Source of the DNA: Chloranthus sessilifolius
Lineage: Eukaryota > Streptophyta > Magnoliopsida > Chloranthales > Chloranthaceae
Assembly (NCBI GenBank): GCA_021018995.1
Contig: CM037592.1
Coordinates: 77,441,301-77,505,300, forward strand
DNA length: 64,000 bases
Reading direction: 5' to 3'
Part shown: positions 33,121-44,197 of the stretch, one piece after another
Position numbering within the stretch: the stretch's first letter is position 1
Layout: the number at the start of each line of letters is the position of its first letter
Program-made: the position numbers and the translations under genes
Notes under the pieces: generated by a model
What the model was told of the DNA's origin: nothing
The model's database searches: none
What the model saw: only the letters and a program-made list of their open reading frames with translations

Positions 33121-34859
33121 GGGGTTTGGGCCCGCTATGCTAAGGAGGATTGGCCTCGTTCCCGAGTACCCTCCGTAGGCTCCCTTGGGCAAATCGGATG
33201 ACTGAGATTAAAGATAAATCGAATTTAGGATTATAAAATAGTATTTTTGGATTTTTTAGAGTCGATTTCGGAGTAATAATAATGAATGAAATTGAGAAAC
33301 TAGAATTATAGAAACTGAAATTAATATTTAGGATTTATAGAAACATTAAACTAAGAAATTAAATTAAAATTTAAATTTCAAGGACTGAATTCGGGTTCGA
33401 AATCAGAAAATCAGACCGTGTGATTAAAGACTGGTTCTAGAATCCAAGGACTAGAACCAGAAATTAATGATAGGACTAGAAATTGAGATTTTAGAACGGA
33501 ATTAAAGCCTAGGGTCGGTAAATTAGACCGTCGGATTAAGGACTGATTCTAAATTCGGAGAACTAGAACAAGATATAGAAAATTTACGGTCTAAAAAAGG
33601 GTGCTACGATCTTAGACTAAAAATTAAAACCTATAATTAAAACTAAGAAAAAGATCCTAAGTCTAAAACTAAGAATTTTACCGAGGACCGAGGCTGCGGA
33701 GAGAAACCTCGAAGATTCTGCACTTGAATTTCGAAATCGTGGTTAGGTTGCTCTATGTGCTCATTCTCGGAGTTCTCTAGTTTCAGAATCCCAAAAAAAG
33801 TCCGTTCTCTCTTGAAAATTGCTAGCCTCCCTGGGTGAATTAAGAAAAAAATCTTTTATAGGATTTTTTTCAATTAAACACCCTATTTTAGGTGTTTAAC
33901 TGAATTATGCGCCGGTCTCTTGGTGCTTAATCGCTTTGAGTCGATCACCGACTCAGTGAGCGACCGGCTGAAATGCTCAACGAGTTTTCTAGTTCTAACA
34001 AAGTTAGGACTAATTGCGCGCTTGATGTGGGGTGCGCAATTCAATTAAGTGTCTCTTTCGAAGTACTTAATCAAGGAAGCTTAGGGGTCAAGGACTGTAA
34101 GACTAGGTCGGGCGTAGGCTCGGTGGTCGGGCGCTCAATCCGATCGCACGTCTCATGAGAGACGTGTGATCGAGTCTCGAGTTGGTCTGGGGGAAGGAAG
34201 TGTGGTCTGAGAAGGGACTGATTACGCGCTTGTGATTTGGCATGTAATCGAATTGAGTGCTTGGTTTTAGGTGCTTAATTCGGGGTTGCCCGGGTTCAGG
34301 TCGGGCTTGAAATGCCAGGCTACTATTTTAGCTTGCATCTCGACTATATACTATTATTTCAGTATATAGTCTCCCTACGTCGGGATCTGAGCCACAGAGC
34401 TATTATTTCAGCCTGTATTCAGCCATGTACTATTATTTCAGTGCATGGTTCCCACATTGGGGGTATGGGGCCTGAGCCACAGAACTATTGTTTCAGCCTG
34501 TGTCCAACCATATACTATTGTTTCAGTATATGGTCCCACATTAGGGTTAGGGGTCTGAAATGCAAGACTATTGTTTCAGTCTGCATTCCAACTATATACT
34601 ATTATTTCAGTATATAGTCTCCCTATGTCGGGATCTGAGCCACAGAGCTATTATTTCAGCCAGTGTTCAACCATGCACTATTATTTCAGTATATGGTTCC
34701 CACGTCGAGGGTATGGGGCCTGAGCCACAGAACTATTATTTTAGCCTGTGTCCAGTCATATACTATTATTTTAGTATATGGTCCCACATCAAAGTTATGA
34801 GGTCAAAAGTTGATCGAACAAATTTGTATATTCCGAGAGGGCAAAATGGGATGTCTACA
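33121..34859 (-). repeat. T2 LTR, block A
   Basis: The right edge is sharp: on the minus strand the LTR starts TGTAGACATCCCATTTTGCC at 34859 next to a GAAGAGGGGCA purine tract. The left edge is uncertain and placed at the start of the conserved GGGCCCGCTATGCTAAGG block. It contains GCGC/TGATT-type words (33905-34285) and twelve constant-loop stem-loops (34311-34783). It is homologous to 57134-58554. Confidence 0.62.
34311..34783. repeat. Array of twelve stem-loops with constant CTATTRTTTCAG core
   Basis: Each unit has the loop-side core CTATT(A/G)TTTCAG (or TTTTAG) framed by complementary arms that differ from unit to unit: AATGC..GCATT, ACTATATACT/AGTATATAGT, ACCATATACT/AGTATATGGT, CCATGTACT/AGTGCATGG, CACAG/CTGTG. 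Units alternate in a regular order. Block B has only four units. The plus-strand ORFs 34312-34617 and 34560-34892 are translations of this repeat, not genes. Confidence 0.9.
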
Positions 34860-36319
34860 GATGCCCCTCTTCGGCACGCTCTTGTGAAGTAAGAATGCGT
34901 CGAAGAAGTAGACACCCCTCATTCGAGGAGTCTTCTCATTTCTCTTGTGAAATCACAAATGTGAACTGGGGATGCTGACATGACATGCTTAGCATTTTTA
35001 TCTATTAGCGCAAGCTAAAATAGAGCATTTGAAGGGCAAATGGTAGATGTCGAAGGGCACATTTCGGGTTTGTGGGTGCATGGCGCATCCCGCCGCATGA
35101 CGCAGGCTAACAGAGAGATTTTACGCAATCGAGGTACTGTGGCATCAATCAAATGTCCAAAATAAGGTCCAGGGACCGATAATAATAAAATAAAGTATCA
35201 TGTAATATCGAAGGCTTTTGCAAGTCATGCCAGACTAGGCGCGTCATTACTCACACCAATGTGCATCAGACGTTCATTTTCTAATAGGCATTTGTAAGTT
35301 TTTTGATTAAATATACTCAATATTCAGTTTCCCAAGGGAATGGCCAGTTTGGGCTGGTAATTAAGGTGGGGGTCTTGTGAGGGGCTCAATTGAATTTTGC
35401 GCAGTGCGCGCACGCTTGATTCATCTGGAGTCGGCCTCTAAGTTGGGGATTCTAGTGCTAATGTGTCAGAACAAACGATTCTGCACAGTGGAGTGTGCAC
35501 TTAATTCAATTCTGCGCAGTAGGATATGTGCTTGATTGCGAGTTCAGGGGTTTTGGGAGTTAAAGGTCAGGTTTAAGTGTAATTTATTGTGCGCGGGTGA
35601 TGGGGCGCTTAATCAATTTTTTTTTTCTTCTTTAAAGAAAGGTGAGTTGGGTCTATTTATCTTGTTTCTTTGTTCTTCTTTTCTTCTCACTTTTTTTGTT
35701 TTTAAATTTTTTTTTTTTTGGTAAGGGGATCTTGAAAATTCAGGGTTTTGAAATTATAAAATTTTAAGGATTTTAACTTAAGATCAATTCGGTGGTAAAA
35801 CGACGAAAAATGTAGCTTTTGAGACGTTGCTGAGTAGACCCAACCGTTATTGTGGTTGTCAAGACAATATTTGGCATGCCGGATACTCCGTCTAACCTTC
35901 TCGGCGAGTACTGATGATTGTCTCTTATGGGAGGATTATAGTGATTCGCGAGTCGAGAGAGACGAGTTTTAAAAATATTTGACTTAATCATAGCTAATTA
36001 TATATTTATGAGAAATATCGAGTAAAGCAAAAAAGTGGGTAGTACTTACCTGGGGGTGATACTTACTTGCATTGTGCATAGCTTGCGTAGTCTGTGATGG
36101 GACTGGTGGGTCGTTGGGATTTTTGTATAGCTGTGATGGGACCAGCTGGCTGTCGCCGTGATGTCGCGATGGGATATGGGACATGATCAATCTTTCCCTC
36201 TTGTCGTCATACTGCGTGGCATGTGTTGTCCAAGCTTTTTTTAGGTAGTGATGTTTGCGTTGGGATGTTGGCTAAGCATAGTTAGTGATGGGATGCTGAT
36301 AGGATATTTGGGTGATAGG
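34860..36319 (-). other. T2 region upstream of its 3' LTR (block A side)
   Basis: The polypurine tract candidate is GAAGAGGGGCA on the minus strand (34862-34872). Up to 35545 the sequence is homologous to 58555-59249. It holds repeated GCGCAGT..GTGC(A/T)CTTGATT words (35390-35620) and, at 36090-36310, several TGATGGGA(C/T) words that continue at 40740-41050 beyond the solo-LTR insertion. No coding was recognised. Confidence 0.55.
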
Positions 36320-37629
36320 TGTTGGCGTGTTTGCCTACCCTCAAATGAGGGTCTAAAATCATCAATAAACTAGGCAGACACATTCATACAGACTTGCAAG
36401 TATTCAGGATCTGTTGTAGCAAGCTTTAAAAGAATGGTGAGTAAGGGAATGTCCACAGGGAGGTTGGTTAGAAATATGATAAATCTTCAGATCTGTGTCA
36501 GATCTGATACCCTAACTATTACTAATTTAGCTAAAAGACAGGGGAGAGGTTTGAAATGAATTGTCACTTAAACTAAGCTAAATTGGATCGAGTTTAGGAG
36601 CTTAGATCTTGCAGGGGAAGAGAGTAAAAAGCAGAAAATGGAGAAGAGTAGCTTGGAGGTTGGTTTTCACTGAAATCGGATTTGATTAATCATGCTACCG
36701 AGGTTCAGAGCACACAATTCCCTCAACTAACTATAAGCACAGCTGCAGGGTATAAATTCCACTCCAAATCACAGATCCACCTGGTCTTAAGGCTATGATC
36801 TATCCACTTTAATGGTCACAGACCATCCTATAGACTTTATCGAATCCATGGATTGCAGCAGATGAATTCAATTGGAGCCTGAGCTTAGATTCATCTTAAG
36901 GTTATGATCTGTCTACTTTAATGGTCACAGACCATCCTAGGGATCTCCTTCAAAGCCAGAGCATCAATTAGAATAATTAAAACCACTCTGAGATCTGCAA
37001 TTCGATGTCTGAGACTCAAGGAATCACAGGAGCATCAGATCCAGGGAGATCAGATGGTATCCAAGAGGTCTACTAAGTGGGTGAGCTGAAATACAGACTC
37101 CACTACACAGATCCGATCGATCACCAAATGGAACCAAAGGAAATTTAAATCTAATTAAAGCATTAAAAATAGCATTATCATTGCAAATAAGGTTACTCTA
37201 CAATGGAAATACTCTCAGATCTGTAGTTTGTGCAGCTAGGAACCTACAATAGCACTCTTAACCTTACCCAATTACATATCTAACTTCACTCCTCGCTACT
37301 CCAAGGGACTTAGCCAACCATGGTTGGGCTAAAGGAGGGAAATGGAATTTCTCTATAAGATCTAATCTCTAGAATTTTGGCTCAGATCTCGATCCCCCTT
37401 CAATTGCAATTAGGGGTCTCTATATATAGCTTTCTCCTCTGTTTTTCCCGCCAAAAATTCTTTCTAGAAGGTCGTCAGAGTTTGTTAGAGTTTTGTTAAA
37501 GCATGTGGGTCAGTTAGGGCTTTTTAAGGCATTTTTTGGAACTGTCGTGCTGGTCACCAAGTGCCTCGGGTTGCGTGCAGCAGGTCACTGAATCACAACG
37601 TGTGCACAGCTGAATTTTTGAGAAGTTCT

Positions 37630-38150
37630 GCACATGATTTCGACAGGTTCAGAAAGCTTTCGACAGGTTAGAGTCAAGCATTTTGTTCCTTTCATTAGGT
37701 TCTCAGATCCGTTCGATAGATTTCGATAGGATGAATCTTCGCTTAGAGTTCCAACCTTCTTAGTCCTTGGTTTGGAGTATTCGACAGGTTGGAAAACCAT
37801 TTCGACAGGTTCCGCTCTGCATTCTGCCATTTCGATAGTTTTGCTTTCAGTCTTATCGAAAGGCTCAATCACCCTTCGATAGGTTCTGTTCCAGCATTCT
37901 CATCTCGATAGGTTCAAGAAACCATTCGATAGGTTCCTTTGACACTTCAGACAGGTTTTCGATAGGATGAGTTCTTCTTTCCTTTCGGCTGCTCGATAGG
38001 TTCTGAGATCCTATCGAACTCCTTAATCCACATGAATTCATCATTCTTCTGCCTTCAGATCCTATCGAAGACCTCTTCAACTGCACGAATTCTTCCTTTC
38101 TTGCTTTCCGCTCCTATCGAAGTCTTCAGGTGACCAATCGATAGGACATT
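37630..38150. repeat. Array of TTCGATAGG / CCTATCGAA words in solo LTR 1
   Basis: About fifteen copies of TTCGA(T/C)AGGTT or its complement occur in 520 bp. Some face each other, such as CGATAGGTTCTGAGATCCTATCG near 37995. In the related solo LTR 2 the corresponding region instead uses CTTTTCGAA / TTCGAAAAG and TCGATC words. Confidence 0.85.
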
Positions 38151-38214
38151 CTCAGCCTATTTTCACTTCCTTCGCCTTGCCCTGTTGTAGCCACGTGCTC
38201 CAAGGGTCCAGTGA

Positions 38215-40397
38215 TGTCACAACTGCAGATTTTTGAGATGAGTGCACGGCACGCATACACACATAGGTATATGTGTTTCACAAGGAGACCAAAACGACCC
38301 AAATACATTAAGTGTGTACGTGGGAAACACACTAGTATATCCCTAAAATTATAGATATAAAAGTGAAGGAGAGAGAGGAGCCCTTACGTAACTCTATTCT
38401 AACCTAAATAGAGAGAAGGAGAATATAAAGAGAAAGAAGAAAAGAGCCTAGTAGAGAACTAGGGTTCGTCGAGACTTAGGTCGGCAAAGGAGATTAGAGG
38501 AAAGGACTGGAGGAAGAACCAGGGAGGCCAGCTAGTCTAGTGGAGTTTCGAATTATAAATCGAACCTGTGCGTGACTCATCGTCGGAGGTACGTTAAAAA
38601 CATGATATACGCCTAGGAATGTTTTGAATAGTAGGAAGAATGTTGGATAAATGTTGCTTTGTATGAGATTAAGGTTAAAGGATGGATGGAAATCTGTTCT
38701 CGATCTGATCGAGGGACAAATCAGTGTTCCTCGCTCGAGCGGTCCAAAAAGGCTCGCTCGAGCGAGGATGAACAGAGAAAAATATGACTCTGGGCTCGCT
38801 CGAGCGGTCCCTAAAACTAAAGGGAAGCTCGCTCGAGCGAGGGTCTGCAGTATAATTCGAAAGCTCGATTTAACCGCTTGAGCGACCTCGATTTAACCGC
38901 TCGAGCGAGGTCAAGAGACCGCTCGAGCGAGGTCAAGTGACCGCCGAGTAGTATAATGGTCATGGCGAGCGAGGTCTGGTGACCACTCAGATCTTGGTTT
39001 TCGAATGTAAGAAACTTGGGAGTCACACACCCCAATGACTTTAGATCGTTCTAAAACTATTTTTTAAAATGTAGGTTGATGCATTATAACCCTCTACGAG
39101 CAGGCGTGCCTTGAGATTCGTCGAGGTAGGGAATATTCTTGAAACATGTGCATTATTCCGTGAACTCATATGCGTAGTATAGTCTATTTAAATAGTTATA
39201 TATTCCATGAACCCTCATGATAAGGGTGTGTGTGTGTGTTGCAATGCGAAAAATCCTGAGGTCCCCAGGGGATGAAAAATCAAGTGGTTAAATCAAAGAA
39301 GGGTGAAATAGAAGCATGGGGCATCCCAGGGATGCGTAAGAAAACTAACAGAGAAACAAAGGTAACGTGATAAGGCCTAATGTAATATATTTAGCACAAT
39401 CACGGTGAATAACTATATGTAAAGCACATTGATATTTTTATTATTTAAGGTTGATTAGAATACCCCATCGACGTGGTGGGATACCCACGACTGACACGGC
39501 AGGATACCCGTGATCGGTACGGCGGCCAATCCGTACATTTATGGCACATCCCAGGGATGTAGATTGAGAATAGACCCCGCCGCCTATGAGAAAGGGGCAG
39601 CAAGATTCGGGAATACATATAACAACTGTCTAGTTAGACGCAGCGATGGCCATGGTATTCCATCTGGCTCGATGCTATATTGCTCGAGGACTACTTAAGT
39701 TAAGATTTAAGTGATTAGGCCAAATTCACAACCAAACTAATAAGGAGATTAAACAAAACTATGCTAAGTAGTGGTCGAAAATTATTGGGTTATTCCTGTT
39801 ACTCAAATTATTGTCCATAAGTGACTTCTTGAAAATTCTATGCTTTTTAAGTTGCTGACATATGTGTGAAGGTTGATCTATATGTTCTTTTGTTTTCCCT
39901 ACGGAGCTAGGATGTAGCTCACCCCTTAGACTATACGTCGCAGGTCCAGGACTAGCGGCAGCAAAGACTTCGGGAGAAGTTAATCCAAGGGCCTCGGTGT
40001 TCGTGGCCACAGAAGAGTCAGAACCTCCTCCTGAGGAATTCTTCTAGGAAACCCGCTGCATACTCTGAGAGTGAGTTGAGAGAGTACTATGTATGGCGTG
40101 GTATATCGAGCCTCTTTATTTCGAATGCTTTAATTTCTGTCTCTTGATAAAACATCTAGGATGAATAATTATCATTTAACTTTTGGGTAGGTCCTTATGT
40201 CAATGAATTGGCATGGGACAAGGACAGCCTTGCGAGACCAAATATATTGTTTTGAGATTTCGATTTAGGGTAGCTACGTGTGCTTCAATTTCAGTTTTGG
40301 CTTGTATATATCAATGTGTTGTAAAGGACCCAGGGCACGGCCTTGAAGGTCGTGCTGATGGCACGGATTTCGGGATGCCGAAATTCGGGCTGTCACA
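38215..40397 (+). mobile_element. Tekay-2 solo LTR nested in solo LTR 1
   Basis: It begins TGTCACAACTGCAG and ends GGGCTGTCACA, with exact 5-bp duplications AGTGA at 38210-38214 and 40398-40402. It is related to the Tekay-1 LTR through shared blocks: GACACGGCAGGATACCCGTGA, GTACGGCGGCCAATCCGTAC, CATCCCAGGGATG, and the stretch from TAGGATGTAGCTCACC to the end. It differs completely in its variable array, which here is CGCTCGAGCG (38729-38960). Confidence 0.93.
38729..38960. repeat. CGCTCGAGCG palindrome array in Tekay-2 LTR
   Basis: Six exact CGCTCGAGCG palindromes and one CGCTTGAGCG variant occur in about 230 bp, mostly within GCTCGCTCGAGCGAGG or ACCGCTCGAGCGAGGTC contexts. It occupies the part of the LTR where Tekay-1 has TTCGATCGA words. 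Confidence 0.92.
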
Positions 40398-40611
40398 AGT
40401 GATGTGCTACCCTCTGGTGTGCTGTTGCTGAGTTTGTCCTGTGCTAAGAGATAACTCCTTTTTGGGCATTCTTGAGTGCTTTTCTGCATTAGTATCTTCT
40501 TTTGTTACTGTCTACAAAATGCACTTGACAAAAGCTTATTAGTGTGCTCACAGTCTATCAATGGTCAGGTTATAGGATGAAAAGTGACATTTTTCACCAC
40601 TTAACAATAGG

Positions 40612-43600
40612 TGTGTCCTGTTTCTTTCTTTTGCAGATCTTAGGTTAAAAAAAAATCACGTTGTGGTCGCATCGTGATTGACTTAGTTTTTTTTTTTTAA
40701 AATTTTAAATTTTCTTTTTTTTGGCGGTGTGCCTTTGGCTTTTCGCGATGGGACATGAGGGCATGGCTAATTTATTGCGATGGGACTGGATATTGAGGTG
40801 GTATCATGTGTGTGCATGTTATCGCGATGGGGCATGTGTGATCGGGTTATGCGATCGGATAGGGGTAAGTGGAAAGTGACTCTGATCATGAGGAGCGGAG
40901 TAGTGTGTTGGTTGCTTTTACTGTGTCATGATAGGGGGTGTTATTCATGTCGATGATATGTGTGTCCTGTCATGATGGGACAAGGGGTGTGGTCAATGCT
41001 TCCTTCTCATGTAAGGGTACGCGATTGGATAGGTGAATTTTGATTGCGATGTGATTAAAAGGTGTGAGGGTGTAAATTTCATCCAAAGTCAGGTATTGCG
41101 CGCCTGTTTTAGGTCGCTCAATATGATTGCACGCCTATTTTTGGGCGAGTGATCTAAGGCTTGAGGGGCTGTTTATGCATGTCTGAGTGTGCGTGTGATC
41201 ATATTATGCGCTATAATCATAGCGAGTGATCGAGGCGTCACCAGGTCAGTGTGCGGGCGACCTTTCATGTTGCGCGGTTGCAGTGTGTCATTTAATGCAA
41301 TTGCACGGTCCATAGGTTGCACGTGACTGGAGCGTCACCAGATCACTGTGTGGGTGACCTTTCATATTGCGCGGTGTGAGTCGGTCATTTGATTGGGTCA
41401 CACGGTATATAGCTTGCGCGTGATCGGAGCGTTGCGCTGTTGGCGTAGGCGATGGTTTCATTGAGTGCTTGGGTCATAGCGTGTGTTTTGGATTGTGCGT
41501 AGTGTTCCTAGCGCGTGATTGAGTTAAACGCATGTGCTCTGGCGCGTGATTGAGTCCGTACTCTATATAAGTGACGGAGCCTTCATTTATTTTTCATTCT
41601 CTGCTTTAGTCACGAGTTTTGACCTTTTCTAGATATCTTATATTCTAAAATTCGTGTTTTATGATATTGGGCGATCTAACCGTTCGATTGGGATGTCGTT
41701 TCTTCCTATATTTATTATTTCGCATGATCTCCGTCCCGAGGTGATCCTCATGGACGACATTATTCTGAGAGTGGGCGGTACTGGGAATGAGGGCGCTAGT
41801 CTTCACATCGGTCCTTTTTAGGGAGTAGTGAAGGCAGCATTGAGGGGGCAACAGTGGAGGAGGTGAAGATAGCGAAAGAGAAGGAGTAAAAAGTGGAGGG
41901 ATGTGTTTCCCAACCAATTCTCCCTGAAGCCTCCGATTGGACGCTCCGAGCGAAATCTGCTCCTTGCTTCATCTCAGTTTTGAACCCAGTCTTCGTTTTA
42001 GGTTGTAGGTTAAAGTTTTAGGTTTTTGTTTTGGATTGTAAATTCAGGAGATATGCCTCCGGTGACACTTGTAAAACTTTTGAGTTATGAATAAAGAGGC
42101 ATTTATTTATTTATTTTGTCGTGCTTGTTTATTTGTTTAAACTTATTAGCCGATTAGTTGGATTTATCTGATTTGTTTGACTTATTTCAAGATTTAGTTT
42201 AGCTTGGAGTATAGTTTATTTTATGGGGTTTGTTTAGAGGGTTTACTTGGTTTTGATAGGTTTGGTTGGGGCATTTTTCTTGGTGGGGTCCCAAACAATT
42301 TAGGGTTTCATTTTTTAGAGTAAAGTTTAAGGTACTTTGTTCTAGTCTTTTGTTTGACTTGAGGTGACACTTGTTAAAAGGTGTGAGTTTTCAAAAGTTT
42401 TGGATGGGTGTTAAGTGTTCAAATCCTATCGGCTTGTTTACTTTGCTTTGGGATTTATATTTCCTTGAAGGGGTAAGTGTTGTGTGATTATTGGTTCATC
42501 TGAGTCTGTCATGAATTATGGTATTTCAAAGGGGGTATGTGTTTGGATTAGATTTAATTAGATTGGAAGGGTTTAAAGGTGTGACACTTGTCATTTGGAA
42601 ATTCAGGAGGTATAGTTTATAAATGTTTGAGCTAAAAGTTTTGGGTTCTTATTGTTTTAAATTTTATTACAAGTTTGGGGTTAAAAGTTTTGGGGCATTT
42701 TTGTTTTGGGCATTTTCTTGTTCATTAATGTCTTTTCTTTCTTTCTTTTTTTTGTATCCCGGTGTTGGACCCGAAGAGTTGTGTTTATTGGGTGAATTAT
42801 TGAGAATGGATGGGATTGGGAATGCAAGGTAGCAGTCGAATTGCTGCCATGCTAAGAGAAGAGGTGGAGGAGAAAAAAGAGGTAGAAAGGAAACCAAAGG
42901 ATAAGGCAGGGTCAGAAATCTCGTGACAGATGCCTATTATTCCTCGTTAAGCTCTGCGGATTCCGTGTTAGTTGCTCTTCCTTGTTATGGTTTCTAAGGT
43001 GAGCTTCTAAGGGTGGATCTCGCAGGTCCTGGGTGGCTTTTCATGAGCCATTCTTTTTTTTCTGCCGGCTCATGGCAAGGGGAAGAGGTTATTACGGCTA
43101 GAATTCGTTCAGAGTGCTTCCCTCCTCGGGGCTTCTCTGAGATTTCTAGTTTTCCGAATAAATCCGGATTCGGGCATTGCCTGAATGGGCTATTTTTTTT
43201 TTTAGTTTCTTGTTTGAAGTTGTATATTCAAAAGGTATGCCCTCGGCGTATTTTGTAATTATTTATTTATGAAGTGATTATGTTTTTAATTTCTTTTGTA
43301 AATTCAGGTTTAGTTTATTTTGTAACTTATTTGATTTGTTTTGAGTGTGAGGTTTACTTGTTTAATTTATTTATTTGGGATCGAGCCATGTTAGGAGCAT
43401 TTTTTTGTTCTGACTTAGTTTGGGCTTAGTTGGAGTGTATGAATGATGGAGATATTTTTCTTGTTTAGTTTCGCCTCAGTTGAGGCAAGTTTTTTTCTTT
43501 AGTTTTGGAGTGCGTAAATGGTGTCGGGGCATTGTTTTTTAGTTTGGTCTTAGTCTGGAGCATTTTCTTTTAGTTATCGGGGTGCATATTTCTTTAAGTC

Positions 43601-44197
43601 TAGAATATTTTGGATCGGGCTTAACAAGGGCGTGGTTTAGGTTAATAATTAGTATCGGAGATCACCCAATTTAGGCCGGTGAACGTGCTATCTTTTTTTT
43701 TTCTTTGTGTTTCTGGGGAATTACGTGCTTCACTCCGAGCGTATACATTAATTGCGCGCCAGAGGGTGGACGCGCGTTCAGAGTGTCAGAACGTCGTTAA
43801 GCACCAGTTTTTGGTCATTTGACCGAGTTAAACACATGGTATCGGGCGCGTGATTAGGGCGGTGGTTGGTCACTGTACGGGTGACCATTGGCATTCGCGT
43901 GCCACTGTGTGGACGCTTGAAGTGATTACGCGCCTAGTAAACTACGTGCAACCAGATGGTCGGGTTGGTTTGAGCGGGCGACGATTAGGTTATGCGCTCA
44001 AGATCGGTCGTGTGATCTGAATTAAGCGTAGTTAGAGTGGTGTGTGATTGGTTTGACCGCATGAATTTATGCTCGCGATTTTGGTGTGTCCTATAAATAG
44101 TTTAAAACTTTCCATTTTTGTCGCGTGATCCGTTTTAGTCTTTGATTCTCTATTTCCTTATTTCTTTGTGCTCTAATTTTCATGTTTTCATGATATT
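40612..44197 (+). promoter_or_regulatory. Upstream region of the T2 antisense gene with two TATA-like sites
   Basis: There is no clear coding. TATATAA lies at 41564-41570 and TATAAATAG at 44092-44100; both are followed by pyrimidine-rich leaders. GCGCGTGATTGAG-type words cluster upstream of each (41090-41560 and 43740-44060), including two tandem copies of a unit of about 105 bp (41225-41440) with GCGTCACCAG..TCACTGT. AATAAA at 42090 and similar A/T-rich blocks near 43260 could be old polyadenylation sites. The two TATA neighbourhoods look like diverged copies of one promoter. Confidence 0.45.

Larger units (their letters stand above)
36320..40606. mobile_element. Unclassified solo LTR 1, itself interrupted by a Tekay-2 solo LTR
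   Basis: It begins TGTTGGCGTG and ends CACTTAACA, flanked by exact 5-bp duplications ATAGG (36315-36319 and 40607-40611). Without the nested insert it is about 2.1 kb. No internal retroelement proteins are present, so it is a solo LTR left by LTR-LTR recombination. It shares its plan (AGATCTGTG..CAGATCTG near the start, TTTTTCACCACTTAACA at the end) with solo LTR 2 at 54692-56476. From 37630 to 38150 it carries an array of TTCGATAGG / CCTATCGAA words. Orientation and superfamily are unknown. Confidence 0.85.

Noticed and set aside
34311..34783. CRISPR-like array
   Set aside because: Units are stem-loops with variable arms in a plant retroelement LTR; there are no equal-length spacers and no cas genes.
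34312..34892. Plus-strand ORFs rich in YYFS/YCFS repeats (also 58338-58667)
   Set aside because: They are translations of the stem-loop array and change with its unit number; no start context or family match.
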